From contig CM074768.1 in the NCBI GenBank assembly GCA_037355855.1, positions 1,488,001 through 1,552,000 on the forward strand: DNA of 64,000 nucleotides. Direction: 5' to 3'. Shown piece after piece: positions 20,054 through 30,410 of this stretch. Positions within the stretch are counted from its first letter, which is position 1. The number at the start of each line of letters is the position of its first letter. Origin of the DNA: Pseudo-nitzschia pungens (taxonomy: Eukaryota; Bacillariophyta; Bacillariophyceae; Bacillariales; Bacillariaceae). Made by a program: the position numbers and the translations under genes. The notes under the pieces are model-generated. The model was not told where the DNA came from, ran no database searches, and was given only the letters and a program-made list of their open reading frames with translations.

Positions 20054-23000
20054 CAGTACATACAAGGCATCCCCCTCAAAGCAAGACCACTACTAGCGCT
20101 ACTAGATAGTGGATCCTCCGGAACTCTAATCAACAAGAGAGCATTACCATTCGGAACCATACCGATTCGAAGCAAGCACCAAGTGGTAACAACAACAGCC
20201 AATGGAAGCTTCGATACTACAGAGTATGTCATCATGAAGAATATCAAGCTACAAGAGTTTGGCAACTACACCATCAACCAACAAGAGACAAGACTCTTCC
20301 ATTCGCCCAACTGCAAATATGATCTGATACTAGGCAGAGACTTCCTCCACTTAGCAAAGATCAATCTCCTATTCAAAGAAGGAGCAGTTCAGTGGATGGA
20401 TCGAACCATTCCCATGAAGGACACCTCCCTATACCATGACAACCATACCATGCTCATGGAAGAACTCGAAGACGCCGAACTCTTTGCTGATGACCTCTCC
20501 TTTGCCAATCCATACAAGTCCAAGGTAATATTAGACAGAGCCTATGAAGAAACAGATCCATCAACAGTTGCCAAGCAACAGTCCCACATGTCCAACGCAG
20601 AGCAGCAGCAGTTCCAAGCAATACTAAGCAAGTATCCTAATGTCTTCAATGGAGAATTAGGGAAGTATCCACACAAGAAGATCTCTCTAAGACTGAAGCC
20701 CGGATCCAAACCTATACACAAGAAGCCTTATCCAGTTGCATACAAAAGAGAAGACCTATTCAAAAGGGAGCTCCAGAATCTTTGTAATGATGGAGTACTC
20801 AAGCGTTGCACTGGACCGGCCAAATGGGCGTTCCCAACCTTTATAGTACCAAAGAAAGACAACAGGGTCCGATGGGTATCAGACTTCAGAGAACTCAATG
20901 AACTGCTTGAAAGACGTCCTTATCCAATTCCCCGAATACAGGATATCATGAACAAGAGGGGCAAGTACACTCACTTCACCAAGATTGACTTGTCCATGCA
21001 ATACTACTGCTTTGAACTAGATGACGCAAGCAAGAAGCTCTGTACCATAGTCACCCCTTATGGTTGCTATGAATACCAAAGACTACCAATGGGTGTCAAA
21101 GTCTCTCCAGATGTTGCCCAGCAACTAATGGAAGATATCCTACAAGACACCAACTGCACTGTTTATATTGATGATATAGGCGTCTGGACCAATGGATCCT
21201 TTGACCTCCACATGAAGACCATTGACAAAATCCTAGACCGGCTCAACCAAAATGGACTTAAATGTAACCCACTCAAATGTGATTGGGCTGTACAAGAGAC
21301 CGACTTCCTTGGATACTGGTGGATGACTCCTACAGCAGTTAAGCCATGGAGAAAGAAGATAGAAGCCATCCTACACATGGACCGACCAAGAACTGTTACC
21401 CAAGTCAAGTCCTTCCTAGGAGCAGTAGGATACTACAGAGACGTGTGGCCTCGCAGATCTCATGTCCTAGCTCCTCTCTTCGATATCACCGAGACCCCTA
21501 AGAAAACTCCCCAAGCAGCTGCCATTAAAGGCAAGCAGAGGAAAGCTCCTTCAGCTTTCACTTGGGGTCCTGCTCAAGATAAAGCCTTTCAAGAGATGAA
21601 AGCAATGGTGGCAGCAGATGCGCTGAACACCTATCCAGATCTTAACAAGCCCTTTGAACTGTATACTGATGCCTCAGACCTACAACTAGGCGCGGCCATA
21701 ATACAAGATGGCAAGCCCATAGCCTATTGGTCCAAGAAACTATCTGATGCCCAGAAGAATTACACTACCATGGAAAAAGAACTCCTCGCAATAGTCCTGT
21801 GTTGCAAAGAGTACAGGAAAATGCTCCTTGGAGGAGTTATCAACGTATACACTGACCATAAGAACCTTACCTTCCGAACGCTTTTGGTCCAACGAGTCCT
21901 CCGCTGGAGACTATTCCTGGAAGAATTTGGCGTCAACCTCACCTATGTTGAAGGCAAGAAGAATGTTTTTGCTGATGCCTTCTCCAGACTCCCCCGGATG
22001 GATCCACCTACTGTGGGGAAGAAAGAAGCCCTTGGTAAGGGCACTCTCATCGATTTTTTGAAACTTGAAGTCCCCAAGCAAGATGAAGAACTGTTTTTAG
22101 CAGAGTTCCCGAACCTATTCCAGCACTTATGCAATGACGCAGATCAGGAATTATACTCCTGTTTGCTGAACAATGAGTGTCTTATTAACCTACCAAACAA
22201 CCAGGATCTGCAATGCCCGGTTAACTACTCCAACATCTATCTCCATCAACAGAGGGATCCAACCATCAAGTTCAAGATTCAATCGAAAGCCTTCTTCTAC
22301 CAAGAACTAGAGGGCAATAATATACTTTGCTACGCAAACCAATCCAATCCCAAATGCTGGAGAATCTACATCCCAGCATCCCTCACCAATGATACCATCA
22401 AATGGTATCACCTCCTGTTGGGTCATTGTGGATCCACCAGATTACATCAAACTATATCAGCCCGCTTCTACGCTGACAACTTAACCAGCCTATGCAAGTC
22501 CTACATATGCCCAGACCACTGCATCAAATACAAGAACCAGCACTCTAAATATGGCAAGCTCCCACCGAAAGAAGCCCCACTAGCACCATTCAACGAGGTG
22601 CATGTGGATCTTATAGGCCCATGGAAGATCACAGCTCAGGGCAAGAACTACAACTTTAAGGCCCTAACCTGTATCGATCCGGTAACTAACCTCCTGGAGA
22701 TTATCAGAATCAGAGACAAGTCCTCCCAGCATATATCCGACCAATTCAAGAACTGCTGGCTATCAAGATACCCAAGACCTATCAAGTGTATCCATGATAA
22801 TGGTGGTGAGTTCTTAGGAGCTGAATTCCAAACTACACTCAAGCAGTATGGAATCCACTCAGTTCCAACAACAGTAAAGAATCCTCAGTCAAACGCCATA
22901 TGCGAGCGCGTCCATCATACAGTGGCTGATATCCTACGAGTACTCGTGCATGTTAATCCTCCACAAGCAAATACCAGAGCCAGTCAGCTCATGGATAATG

Positions 23001-23410
23001 CTCTCGCGACTTGCATGCATGCTTCCAGATGCGCTGTTAATGCTGCCTTACAGGCATCCCCTGGATCCCTTGTATTCAATCGGGACATGCTGATAGATCT
23101 ACCTCTAACCTCCAACCTAATGGCACTACAGCAGCTACAACAGCAGGGGATTAATAAGGCTCTACTCAGAGACAATGCCAAGCGCAGGGAACATACCTTT
23201 CAACCCAACGACAAGGTATGGATGCAAGAACCGGACCCCGACAAGCTGCAGCCAAGACAAACTGGACCCTTCCTGATCCAGCAAGTCAACGATAATGGCA
23301 CAGTGAAATTGCAGAAAGCCCCCTCAATAGTTGAAACAGTGAACATCCGGAAGCTAACTCCCTACAAGGAGCCGGAGTCAGAGTCGACAACCATTCACTG
23401 GTCGGCTTAG
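20054..23410 (+). CDS. pol: pol polyprotein of element A: protease, RT, RNase H, integrase
   Basis: One open frame from the MITE to the TAG at 23408. The protease active site LLALLDSGSSGTLI lies at 20090-20130, before the first ATG (20183); counting from that ATG the RT catalytic motif VYIDDIG has its Asp pair at residues 330-331. RNase H begins at [14 protein letters not shown] (about 494-507). The integrase follows, with a Cys/His region ([12 protein letters not shown] ... CPDHC) and a D,D,E core in [20 protein letters not shown] and NPQSNAICERVHH. RT before integrase places it in Ty3/gypsy. The C-terminus ends TTIHWSA, as in E. It appears catalytically intact, but the natural start, read through from gag, is cut off by the MITE. 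Confidence 0.93.
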   Translation, partial: QYIQGIPLKARPLLALLDSGSSGTLINKRALPFGTIPIRSKHQVVTTTANGSFDTTEYVIMKNIKLQEFGNYTINQQETRLFHSPNCKYDLILGRDFLHLAKINLLFKEGAVQWMDRTIPMKDTSLYHDNHTMLMEELEDAELFADDLSFANPYKSKVILDRAYEETDPSTVAKQQSHMSNAEQQQFQAILSKYPNVFNGELGKYPHKKISLRLKPGSKPIHKKPYPVAYKREDLFKRELQNLCNDGVLKRCTGPAKWAFPTFIVPKKDNRVRWVSDFRELNELLERRPYPIPRIQDIMNKRGKYTHFTKIDLSMQYYCFELDDASKKLCTIVTPYGCYEYQRLPMGVKVSPDVAQQLMEDILQDTNCTVYIDDIGVWTNGSFDLHMKTIDKILDRLNQNGLKCNPLKCDWAVQETDFLGYWWMTPTAVKPWRKKIEAILHMDRPRTVTQVKSFLGAVGYYRDVWPRRSHVLAPLFDITETPKKTPQAAAIKGKQRKAPSAFTWGPAQDKAFQEMKAMVAADALNTYPDLNKPFELYTDASDLQLGAAIIQDGKPIAYWSKKLSDAQKNYTTMEKELLAIVLCCKEYRKMLLGGVINVYTDHKNLTFRTLLVQRVLRWRLFLEEFGVNLTYVEGKKNVFADAFSRLPRMDPPTVGKKEALGKGTLIDFLKLEVPKQDEELFLAEFPNLFQHLCNDADQELYSCLLNNECLINLPNNQDLQCPVNYSNIYLHQQRDPTIKFKIQSKAFFYQELEGNNILCYANQSNPKCWRIYIPASLTNDTIKWYHLLLGHCGSTRLHQTISARFYADNLTSLCKSYICPDHCIKYKNQHSKYGKLPPKEAPLAPFNEVHVDLIGPWKITAQGKNYNFKALTCIDPVTNLLEIIRIRDKSSQHISDQFKNCWLSRYPRPIKCIHDNGGEFLGAEFQTTLKQYGIHSVPTTVKNPQSNAICERVHHTVADILRVLVHVNPPQANTRASQLMDNALATCMHASRCAVNAALQASPGSLVFNRDMLIDLPLTSNLMALQQLQQQGINKALLRDNAKRREHTFQPNDKVWMQEPDPDKLQPRQTGPFLIQQVNDNGTVKLQKAPSIVETVNIRKLTPYKEPESESTTIHWSA

Positions 23411-23440
23411 ATGTGGGGTTCGCTCAATCATGAGGCACTA

Positions 23441-23708
23441 TGTGACGGGCTAGCGTAGCTAGCAGTCACGATGAAATAATTAATCGAATCCCACATGTAA
23501 GCCACCCGGCGTGACATACTGACCGGTGTTTGAATTCAAACTGTAAGCCGGACAGCCGAGCAATGCATGTGTGCCGATATTCAAATATGAGCGGGACATG
23601 CTCGTGTATATTTAAATGTTCACACAAAAATCGTTAAGCTCTCTTAAGAGTTAAAACTTTAGTCACAATTTTCATACCACTCCGAAATTTCTACTCTAGA
23701 CCGTAACA
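23441..23708 (+). repeat. 3' LTR of element A
   Basis: Starts TGTGACGGGCTAGC, ends CTCTAGACCGTAACA, followed by ACAAC. It is preceded by the conserved TTCGCTCAATCATGAGGCACTA, not by an obvious polypurine tract. Confidence 0.93.
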
Positions 23709-24386
23709 ACAACAACAACGATACAAACACCAACAACGCAGAACTCAACGCCCCACAGAACACCACCACCACAAACATTGAGCATTGTGGCTCGACACTC
23801 CACAGCGAAAACACTAACAATGAATCAACCACCCCACAAACAACCACCAAAAACAACAAAAAACACACCATGACAGTGACGAATCAACCACACCCATCAC
23901 ACCATCACACCAACACACCACACCACACAACAAACCACACCCCACATCCCACACAACATCCCACACAACATCCCACACAACATCCCACACAACACATCTC
24001 ACACAACACCCCACCACATCCCACAACACACCACAAAAACCACCCCACCGCAAAACCCACTCCTCCCACTCCCACCACCTTTTCACCCCCCCCCCCCCAC
24101 GAACAACAAAACACCAAAAACAATGGAACTGACCCCGTCTAAAAACCCACCTAATCCCACCCCACCTAAAAAACACCAAAACAAACAGAACCGACCTCGT
24201 CTAAAAACTCATCTAATCCCACATCACCAAACCAACCTTCTCAAAACTTTCTCACACCACAAAGGAGGCTCCACACAAACCCAAACACAACAACCAACCT
24301 GCATACAACAAAAACCCACAACCAACACCCATTTCTCACAATCACCAAAACAGGATAACCAAAAGACCTCCAACTAACCCACCACC
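23709..24386 (+). other. C/A-rich leader of the two-ORF retroelement
   Basis: About 680 bp almost devoid of G on the plus strand, with tandem CCCACACAACAT units near 23950-23995 and a run of ten C near 24089. The ORFs are low-complexity His/Pro/Thr and not credible. Its left boundary is unknown because element A is inserted here. Confidence 0.5.
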
Positions 24387-24473
24387 ATGACATCTACCAC
24401 CCAACTCGCTGCCGCTCGCCTCAAAGCAAGCACCCACTCCCACACCACCTTCTCCAACCTCCCAGGAACATCC

Positions 24474-24802
24474 TGTTACACATTAAGGTAGAAATTTTGG
24501 AGTGGTATAAAATTGTGGATGTTTAGATACTTCACGAGAAATTGTTATATGAATTGAGAGTGTAAACATATAAAATTTGAGGTCACGAGCATAGCCACAT
24601 TTTGGCATAATCTACCATAAATGTTGTCTCATTGTCGGTTCCCATGATTAGGCATATATCATCTTCTGGGACTCGACCATTTTAATTAGGATACATATAA
24701 AATGTATCCATCACCGAAGGTTTATATCATTTTCGATTCCCATGTGGGATTTGGTTAATTATTCATTCATTCATGACACCGTAGCTACGCTACCATGTCA
24801 CA
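24474..24802 (-). repeat. solo LTR with TSD CATCC
   Basis: Plus-strand ends TGTTACACATTAAGG and TACCATGTCACA; flanked by CATCC at 24469-24473 and 24803-24807. It sits in frame-neutral fashion within ORF1 of the C-rich element. Confidence 0.92.
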
Positions 24803-25702
24803 CATCCTTCTTAGCCTCTGAGAAGAAAACCCAACACCTAACCCACATTGGATCCAAGACTATTGCAGCCTCCGTCCAAAACGAACCATTCATGCGCTGG
24901 ATCATCATCACCACCAACAACTGCACTGCTATCATCCATAGCATCACCCCAACCTTCGCCAACGACCAAACCAAACCCATCGCCCTCCTTACTGATGACA
25001 TCCATCAAGCAACCTACATCAAAATCCCCAACAACACCTTCACCAAAGTCACTGTTGACCTTTCCAAACACAACACCCCAGGAACTGAAAACTTCACCTC
25101 CATCGAAACCCCTACCCCATCCGAATGCCACAACCGCTCCCAACCCGAATCAACCCTCACCCTCGAAGAACTTGACCTTGCCCCCGGCCACAACCCCCCC
25201 GGCCCAACATTTGTCATCATCCCAACAGCCTTCCCACTCGCCCCAGGCGAAAACTTCCCCGACAACCTCTCCCTCAACAAAGACCTCCCATCCCACGAAA
25301 CCACTATCAACCAACCAGCCTTAGCCTGGCTCCAAATCATCAAACGCACCCTAAACCAAAACCAATCACCCTGTAACACCACCACCAATGGTACCCTATT
25401 CCTCCCATCTGAATGGGAAAAACCCGACGACTACGGCAAACAAATTGACCTCTATGCCCACCTACCCTGGACCAACATCAAAAACCCCTACAACAACCTC
25501 CTTTCGGACACATTCTACACTAACTACACAATCCTCAACCCACTTGACCTCATCCTACCACCACTCAAAACCACAATTGCCTTTTCCACCCTACGCCTCT
25601 TTGACCAATGGAACAACACCACCCCAAACAATGAGCCCAACAACCTGAATGCCGCAACTACCAACATCCTCCAAACCTCCGCCAAACTCCTCGAAACCTC
25701 TG

Positions 25703-27295
25703 GGCCATCCGATGGTTTTTATTTTCGCGCGGTTTTTGAGGACCGCGCGAAAAGTTATACTTCCTCCGTTCCGAAATAAGTGTGCGCTTTGCACATACAA
25801 GCTTGTCTATCGATCAATTTTCAACCGATTCAAATCGTTCTTTTTGGGTTAAACACTCCTCAATTAAGTCCTTATGCCAGGTTAGACACTGATAGGCTCG
25901 CGCTATTGGTCTACCTTTCATTAGGACTTGAAAAGGGCCCGTTTTGCCCTTCAAATGTGATTTTACCGGTTGAAAGGGTTCCACCTGGCATTTGAACCTC
26001 AGGGAAGGTTCTTTCGAAAGCTAAGACACTGAATTTTTGTCCAGGTATAGGTCATAGAAACAAGAAGAGAGTTCTTGTCTTCGGTTTATCGTCCAAAGAT
26101 AGCCTATTTTTCATGTCGATTAATTAAAATTAAAATTAATTAATCATCGTATTTTGCGCGATAACACTAGTTATTTTCGTTCGTGTGTGTTTCAATTTAA
26201 TTTTGTGTGTGTTTTAGCGTGTTTTTTGCACGCAATCCTATTCCTTTTGTTCCTGCTACTAATAATGCTAGTGATACTACTGGTAGCACTGAAAATGGTC
26301 CTACCGGTCGTCGCAGCATGAAAATCCTGTACGTTTGAGTACTGGAAACGCCGTACTCGCAACAGTGTAACGATTGTTCTATAGAAAATTGTGCAGTGCA
26401 CGAAAAAAAAATTGAAGAAAAATAATTTCGATGTTCGTGGTACACATTCTACATATTTTCTACACAAAGCAACACTTATTTCGGAACGCAAACACTTCGG
26501 TCATCACACAGTTATTTCCGAACGGAGGAAGTAACCGTTAACAGCCGTTAATGACCGTTAACTTTAGACGCATAACTATGCGTCTAAAAAAGTTTTTAGA
26601 CGCATAACTATGCGTCTTGCGTCTAACTTTAGACGCACTGTGCATCTAAAATTTTTTTAGACGCATAATTATGCGTCTGGACGCATTGGTCCCGTATAAT
26701 CGTACTAGCCAAGTTTTAGACGCATATCTATTCGTTTTAGACGCATTGTCCTGTAGAATCTTACACACCCTAGTACAAGTTTTAGACGCATAATCGTGAA
26801 ATGACCCAACTTCAAGTTACAAATTAATTAACCGTGTCTTAATATAGCACGGTAGCTAATTACGTAGACGATAGTACACTAAGTGTAAAACGTTATTGTG
26901 TATTGAACCACATCTATAAGTGACATCCGTTATGCGTCTAATAATTTTTCAGTTTACTACTGAGTTCTACGCTAATTTGGACCAGTTGTGCCTCTAAAAA
27001 ACCAGTTGTGCGTCTAAAAAAATTTTAGACGCATAACTCTGTAGAATTGTACACACATTCAGTACATGTTTAGACGCATAAGTTGTGCGTCTGAAAACTT
27101 TTTTAGACGCATAGTTATGGCTTATGCGTCTAATAATAGACGCATAACTATGCGTCTAAAAAAGTTTTTAGACGCATAACTATGCGTCTAAAAAAGTTTT
27201 TAGACGCATAAGTTTAATGTCTGCTAACGGTTTTAACGGTTATAGCTACGCGCGGTCCTCAAAAATTGCGCGAATATAAAAACCATCGGATGGCC
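25703..27295. mobile_element. DNA transposon / MITE with GGCCATCCGATGG termini
   Basis: The ends GGCCATCCGATGGTTTTTAT and its inverted counterpart (ATAAAAACCATCGGATGGCC) enclose about 1.6 kb inserted in ORF1. Subterminal GAGGACCGCGCG occurs at both ends. Flanks are CTG on the left and CAG on the right, so there is no exact duplication. The right half (26560-27220) is an array of GACGCATAACTATGCGTC-type palindromes with TTTTTTAGACGCAT spacers. The middle has only short ORFs, so it is probably non-autonomous. Its termini resemble those of the MITE at 18987 (GGCCMTCCG). Confidence 0.8.
26560..27220. repeat. array of palindromic ATAACTATGCGTCTAAAA units
   Basis: Repeated TTTTAGACGCATAACTATG and its complement, each able to form a short hairpin, spaced irregularly. 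It lies inside the DNA transposon. Confidence 0.8.
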
Positions 27296-28737
27296 CAGTA
27301 TCCGCAATAGCAAAAGTCACCACAAACTCCTCAAAAGACAATACCCAAACTGATTCCGAATATACCCTCAACCAAAAAACTGCATACCAAATCCTCTTTG
27401 CCGGCGTAACCATTGACGCCGACAGAAACAGAATCCTCCAACCTGCCACATGCACCAAAGAATTCATCGCCCCCTTCACACTCACAAAAACCAAACACTG
27501 AACCAACACCTACAGAACAAACTACACCTGCCACCACTCAAACTTCACTAGCGAACTCTCTTGGAAAAACAGAGCCGTTTTTGACCCCTACCAAATCACC
27601 CTAGGATACGTCCGCTGCATCATGAACAGACAATGGTACAACAACCTCAACGCCTTCTGCCGCAACGGAGGAGACAAACTCCTCAGCATATTCACCTTTT
27701 GCTCCCCCACCCCTACCCAAAACAACTGGAACTAATATGCCTGCAACAGCGCCGCCTCCCAACAAGACACAACCATTGAACCAAACTCCCGCCACCACAA
27801 AACCAAAGTTACCTCCCTCTACAAAGACGGAGATGTAAGTTCCCATGATGCCGTAATAACTGCACTAACAAACTTCCTCTCCTTCATCCACTTTGCGATA
27901 ACCGAACCCACAAACTGCACCCTCCACACACTCCTCTATGACCTCCTAAGTGCCCTCTCCAGCCACAGAGACAAAGATTGGTTCATCAACTCCATTGATA
28001 AATCCAAATGGATTGGCCACTCCATTGTAACTGATATCAACCAAATCATCTGCATCTTCATCCAAAACCTCCTCGAAGACCATGCAGCAATCACAGCCAC
28101 CATCAAAGAAGAACCCGTCTCCGCCATTAACATCGATACCATCGCCTCTACCGCACAATCCATCATCGACTCAATCAAAACTGCCGCCTTCAAACAAAGC
28201 CCCCACTACATCAAACCCTACCCCCTCATCAACTGTTTCGTTAACGGAAACACACTCACCCGCAAACCTTCCTCGAACTCCTCCAAAACCAACCACAACT
28301 CCAACGGATCAAACTCCCAATCCAACCAAAACTCCAAATGCAAGAACAATAACAACAACAACAACAACAACCCAAACAAACAAACAAACAAACAAAAACC
28401 ACCCAACGCTGCACGGACAAAAAAGCCAAAGCACATAAGAAGTACGGATGGATGGTCACCCTCTGCCCAGGCAAACTACCACCCCTAAACTTCACTAACC
28501 CCGACAACAGAAAAAACCCATGCAAAGGCAACATCATCCTCAATCGCAACTGCAGATGGAAAGACTGTTCCGACTGCCCCAAAGACCACCCAATCCCTGA
28601 CAAAACCACCGCCAATAACTCCAAATCCTCCTGGGACAACGCCAACCCCAACCTCTGCAAAGAAATCTCAGAATGGATCACCAAACACAAAGACCAAATT
28701 GCCTTTGCTCCCGGAATCCACTTCAAAGCAACCAAAG

Positions 28738-28790
28738 GTTAGTACCACCCCTCATAGTATACCACAACCTAACCACCTTTAAATACCTAG
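28738..28790 (+). other. possible intron linking ORF1 and ORF2 (copy 1)
   Basis: ORF1 ends AAAG|GTTAGT, a good donor; 53 bp further is CTAACC...AAATACCTAG, a possible branch point and acceptor. Splicing would put ORF1 in the ORF2 frame, although one TAA (28802-28804) would remain before the ORF2 ATG. Copy 2 has the same GAG|GTTAGT donor and a strong acceptor at 62174. Confidence 0.35.
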
Positions 28791-28822
28791 TACCCATTAT
28801 CTAATTCATACCCCACCACCCC

Positions 28823-30410
28823 ATGGCCTCTTCCACACCAAAAAACCTCATTGCCCTCCAAAAACTTCTCCCTACTACAACCTCCTCCTACCTCCGCCCT
28901 ACCGTACCACCAAAATCAAACACCATCCTTCCTCCCTCTATCGTACCACCACTACCTATAACTACTAACACCGACACTAACACCCCCACTAACCCCCAAA
29001 CCCTGAATTTTTCCCCAAACTCACCAATACTAACCCAATCCCTTTCCCCACAGACACTGACCCCCACAGCTCCAAACCACGCTCACCCACCACACTCCAA
29101 ACCACACCCGCAGCAATTCTATCCACAACCGAACTCGACCTCTTTGGTTCAACCCTTGACCCAATTGTCCAAAAGTAAGCCCCACCCTAACATTTATTTC
29201 ACTGGCAAAGTATGCTTCTGCCACATCATTCCACACCTTTTCCCATACACAGAAACCCTCCTCGACCAATCCACTCTCCATACCCTCCACCTTGCCTGCC
29301 CCCTCTACACCAAATACAAACGTGTCTACACCACCTACTCCCACTTTGACCCAAACCCTGTCCGAGGTTACTCACCCTACAAAACCTTCCGCACCAACAA
29401 ACACATCAACCCTGAAACTATCCGTCTCACCACAACAGCACTCCTCCACCACGGATGTAACATTGAAAAACTTGTCTGCTGGCTTGGAGGCCCCCACACT
29501 TGTGCACACCGTAACGTCTCCCAAATAATGAAAACCCTCACACCCTGAGTCGGTGCAGCCACATGCAAAGAACTCAAATGCATATTCAAATACGGTTCCC
29601 CCCAACATTGTCAAGCCAACAACACCGCAGAAAACCTCCTCAAATACGTCCACTACGGCAACCACTCCTCTGTTACCAACAACAAAGAAAAATTCCTCAA
29701 AGTCCTAAATAAAGACTTCTTCCGCGGTAATGTCACCATCGTCGACCCCGACCTCCTCCCCTTCATCCCCCACCTCCACCTCACCCCTCAAGGACTCATG
29801 CACCTCAAAGACAAACGGAAGAGTGACCGACCCATTTTCGACTCTAGCTTCCTTGTCAACGACTACGCCCAATGCACCAACACATGGACCACCAAAATAA
29901 CCGAACCAGCACCAGTCACCTTCGCGTACAGCCTACCCTGCCTTCTCAGCTTCATCTGGAACCTCCGTGCCACCTACCCCAACAAACCTATCCTCCCCGG
30001 CAATAACGACATCACAAATGCCTTCCGTACTGTCAAATACAACCCAGCTGTAGTCTCCATGCACAGTTACACTGCCTGTGGACACCTTGTATTCGCCACC
30101 TGCCAATCCTTTGGTGACTGCACCTCCCCCTCCAATTTCGAGCCCATTGCCGCCGCACGCATGCAACAGGTCAAATGGCTCTGGATCCACAAACCTGAAG
30201 AATGCCTCAAATGCGCAGACAAATACATCAAGTCCATGGTCATCAACACTGCACCAGACGACCCTCACCCGTTTGCCCCAGCCAACCTTGACTCCTTCAA
30301 CACCGGTGTCCTCAACCCCGACGGCTCCCGCAAACCCCCTAAAGCTCCAATCATGGTTGACGACCACATATATGCTGACATTCCCGAACACTTCCCCCGC
30401 ACCATAGCTG
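28823..30410 (+). pseudogene. ORF2 of C-rich retroelement, copy 1: reverse-transcriptase-like
   Basis: One frame, open except for a TGA at 29546-29548 (Gly in copy 2), from the ATG at 28823 to the LTR at 30411. The N-terminus is Thr/Pro-rich. A conserved domain follows (about 29175-29720: KPHPNIYFTGKVCFCHI ... YVHYGNHSS), matching copy 2 closely. Downstream is an RT-like palm: motif A DITNAFRTVKYNP (30008), motif B GDCTSPSNFEPIAAAR (about 30114) and motif C MVDDHIYAD (30353), with two adjacent Asp as in the YxDD box. The LTR cuts the gene shortly after motif C, so thumb, RNase H or integrase/recombinase parts cannot be seen. The RT class cannot be decided. Confidence 0.7.

Larger units (their letters stand above)
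17526..23708 (+). mobile_element. complete Ty3/gypsy LTR element A (TSD ACAAC)
   Basis: Two LTRs (17526-17796 and 23441-23708) bracket gag and pol. The target duplication ACAAC is perfect (17521-17525 and 23709-23713). The LTRs differ by only about five or six substitutions and one 3-bp indel over about 270 bp, so the insertion is fairly recent. Order gag - protease - RT - RNase H - integrase. It is damaged by an internal gag deletion, one stop in the gag-pol linker and an inserted foldback MITE, but the 1075-codon pol frame is open. Confidence 0.95.
24387..28741 (+). pseudogene. ORF1 of C-rich retroelement, copy 1 (gag-like, interrupted)
   Basis: The ATG at 24387 opens a frame that continues across the solo LTR once the LTR and one TSD copy are discounted; it runs to the DNA transposon at 25703 and resumes after 27295. 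In-frame stops occur at 27499-27501 and 27733-27735, and a frameshift lies in the AAC run near 28350. The C-terminal piece (28452-28741) has CKGNIILNRNC, then a C and PKDH: a C-x9-C-x7-C-x3-H pattern with one extra Cys. This matches the CCCH finger of copy 2, including the preceding DKKAKA (DEKAKA in copy 2). The middle (27860-28080) also parallels copy 2. The role is presumably RNA binding and particle formation, by position only. Confidence 0.65.
23709..30410 (+). mobile_element. C-rich two-ORF retroelement, copy 1 (degraded, truncated by an LTR)
   Basis: A segment very rich in C and A and poor in G on the plus strand, carrying two consecutive coding regions: ORF1 with a CCCH-like motif (24387-28741) and ORF2 with reverse-transcriptase-like motifs (28823-30410). 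Both have homologues in the same order at 59.7-63.0 kb. It is interrupted by a solo LTR (24474-24802) and a DNA transposon (25703-27295) and cut at 30411 by another LTR. No terminal repeats of its own were identified. Confidence 0.75.
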
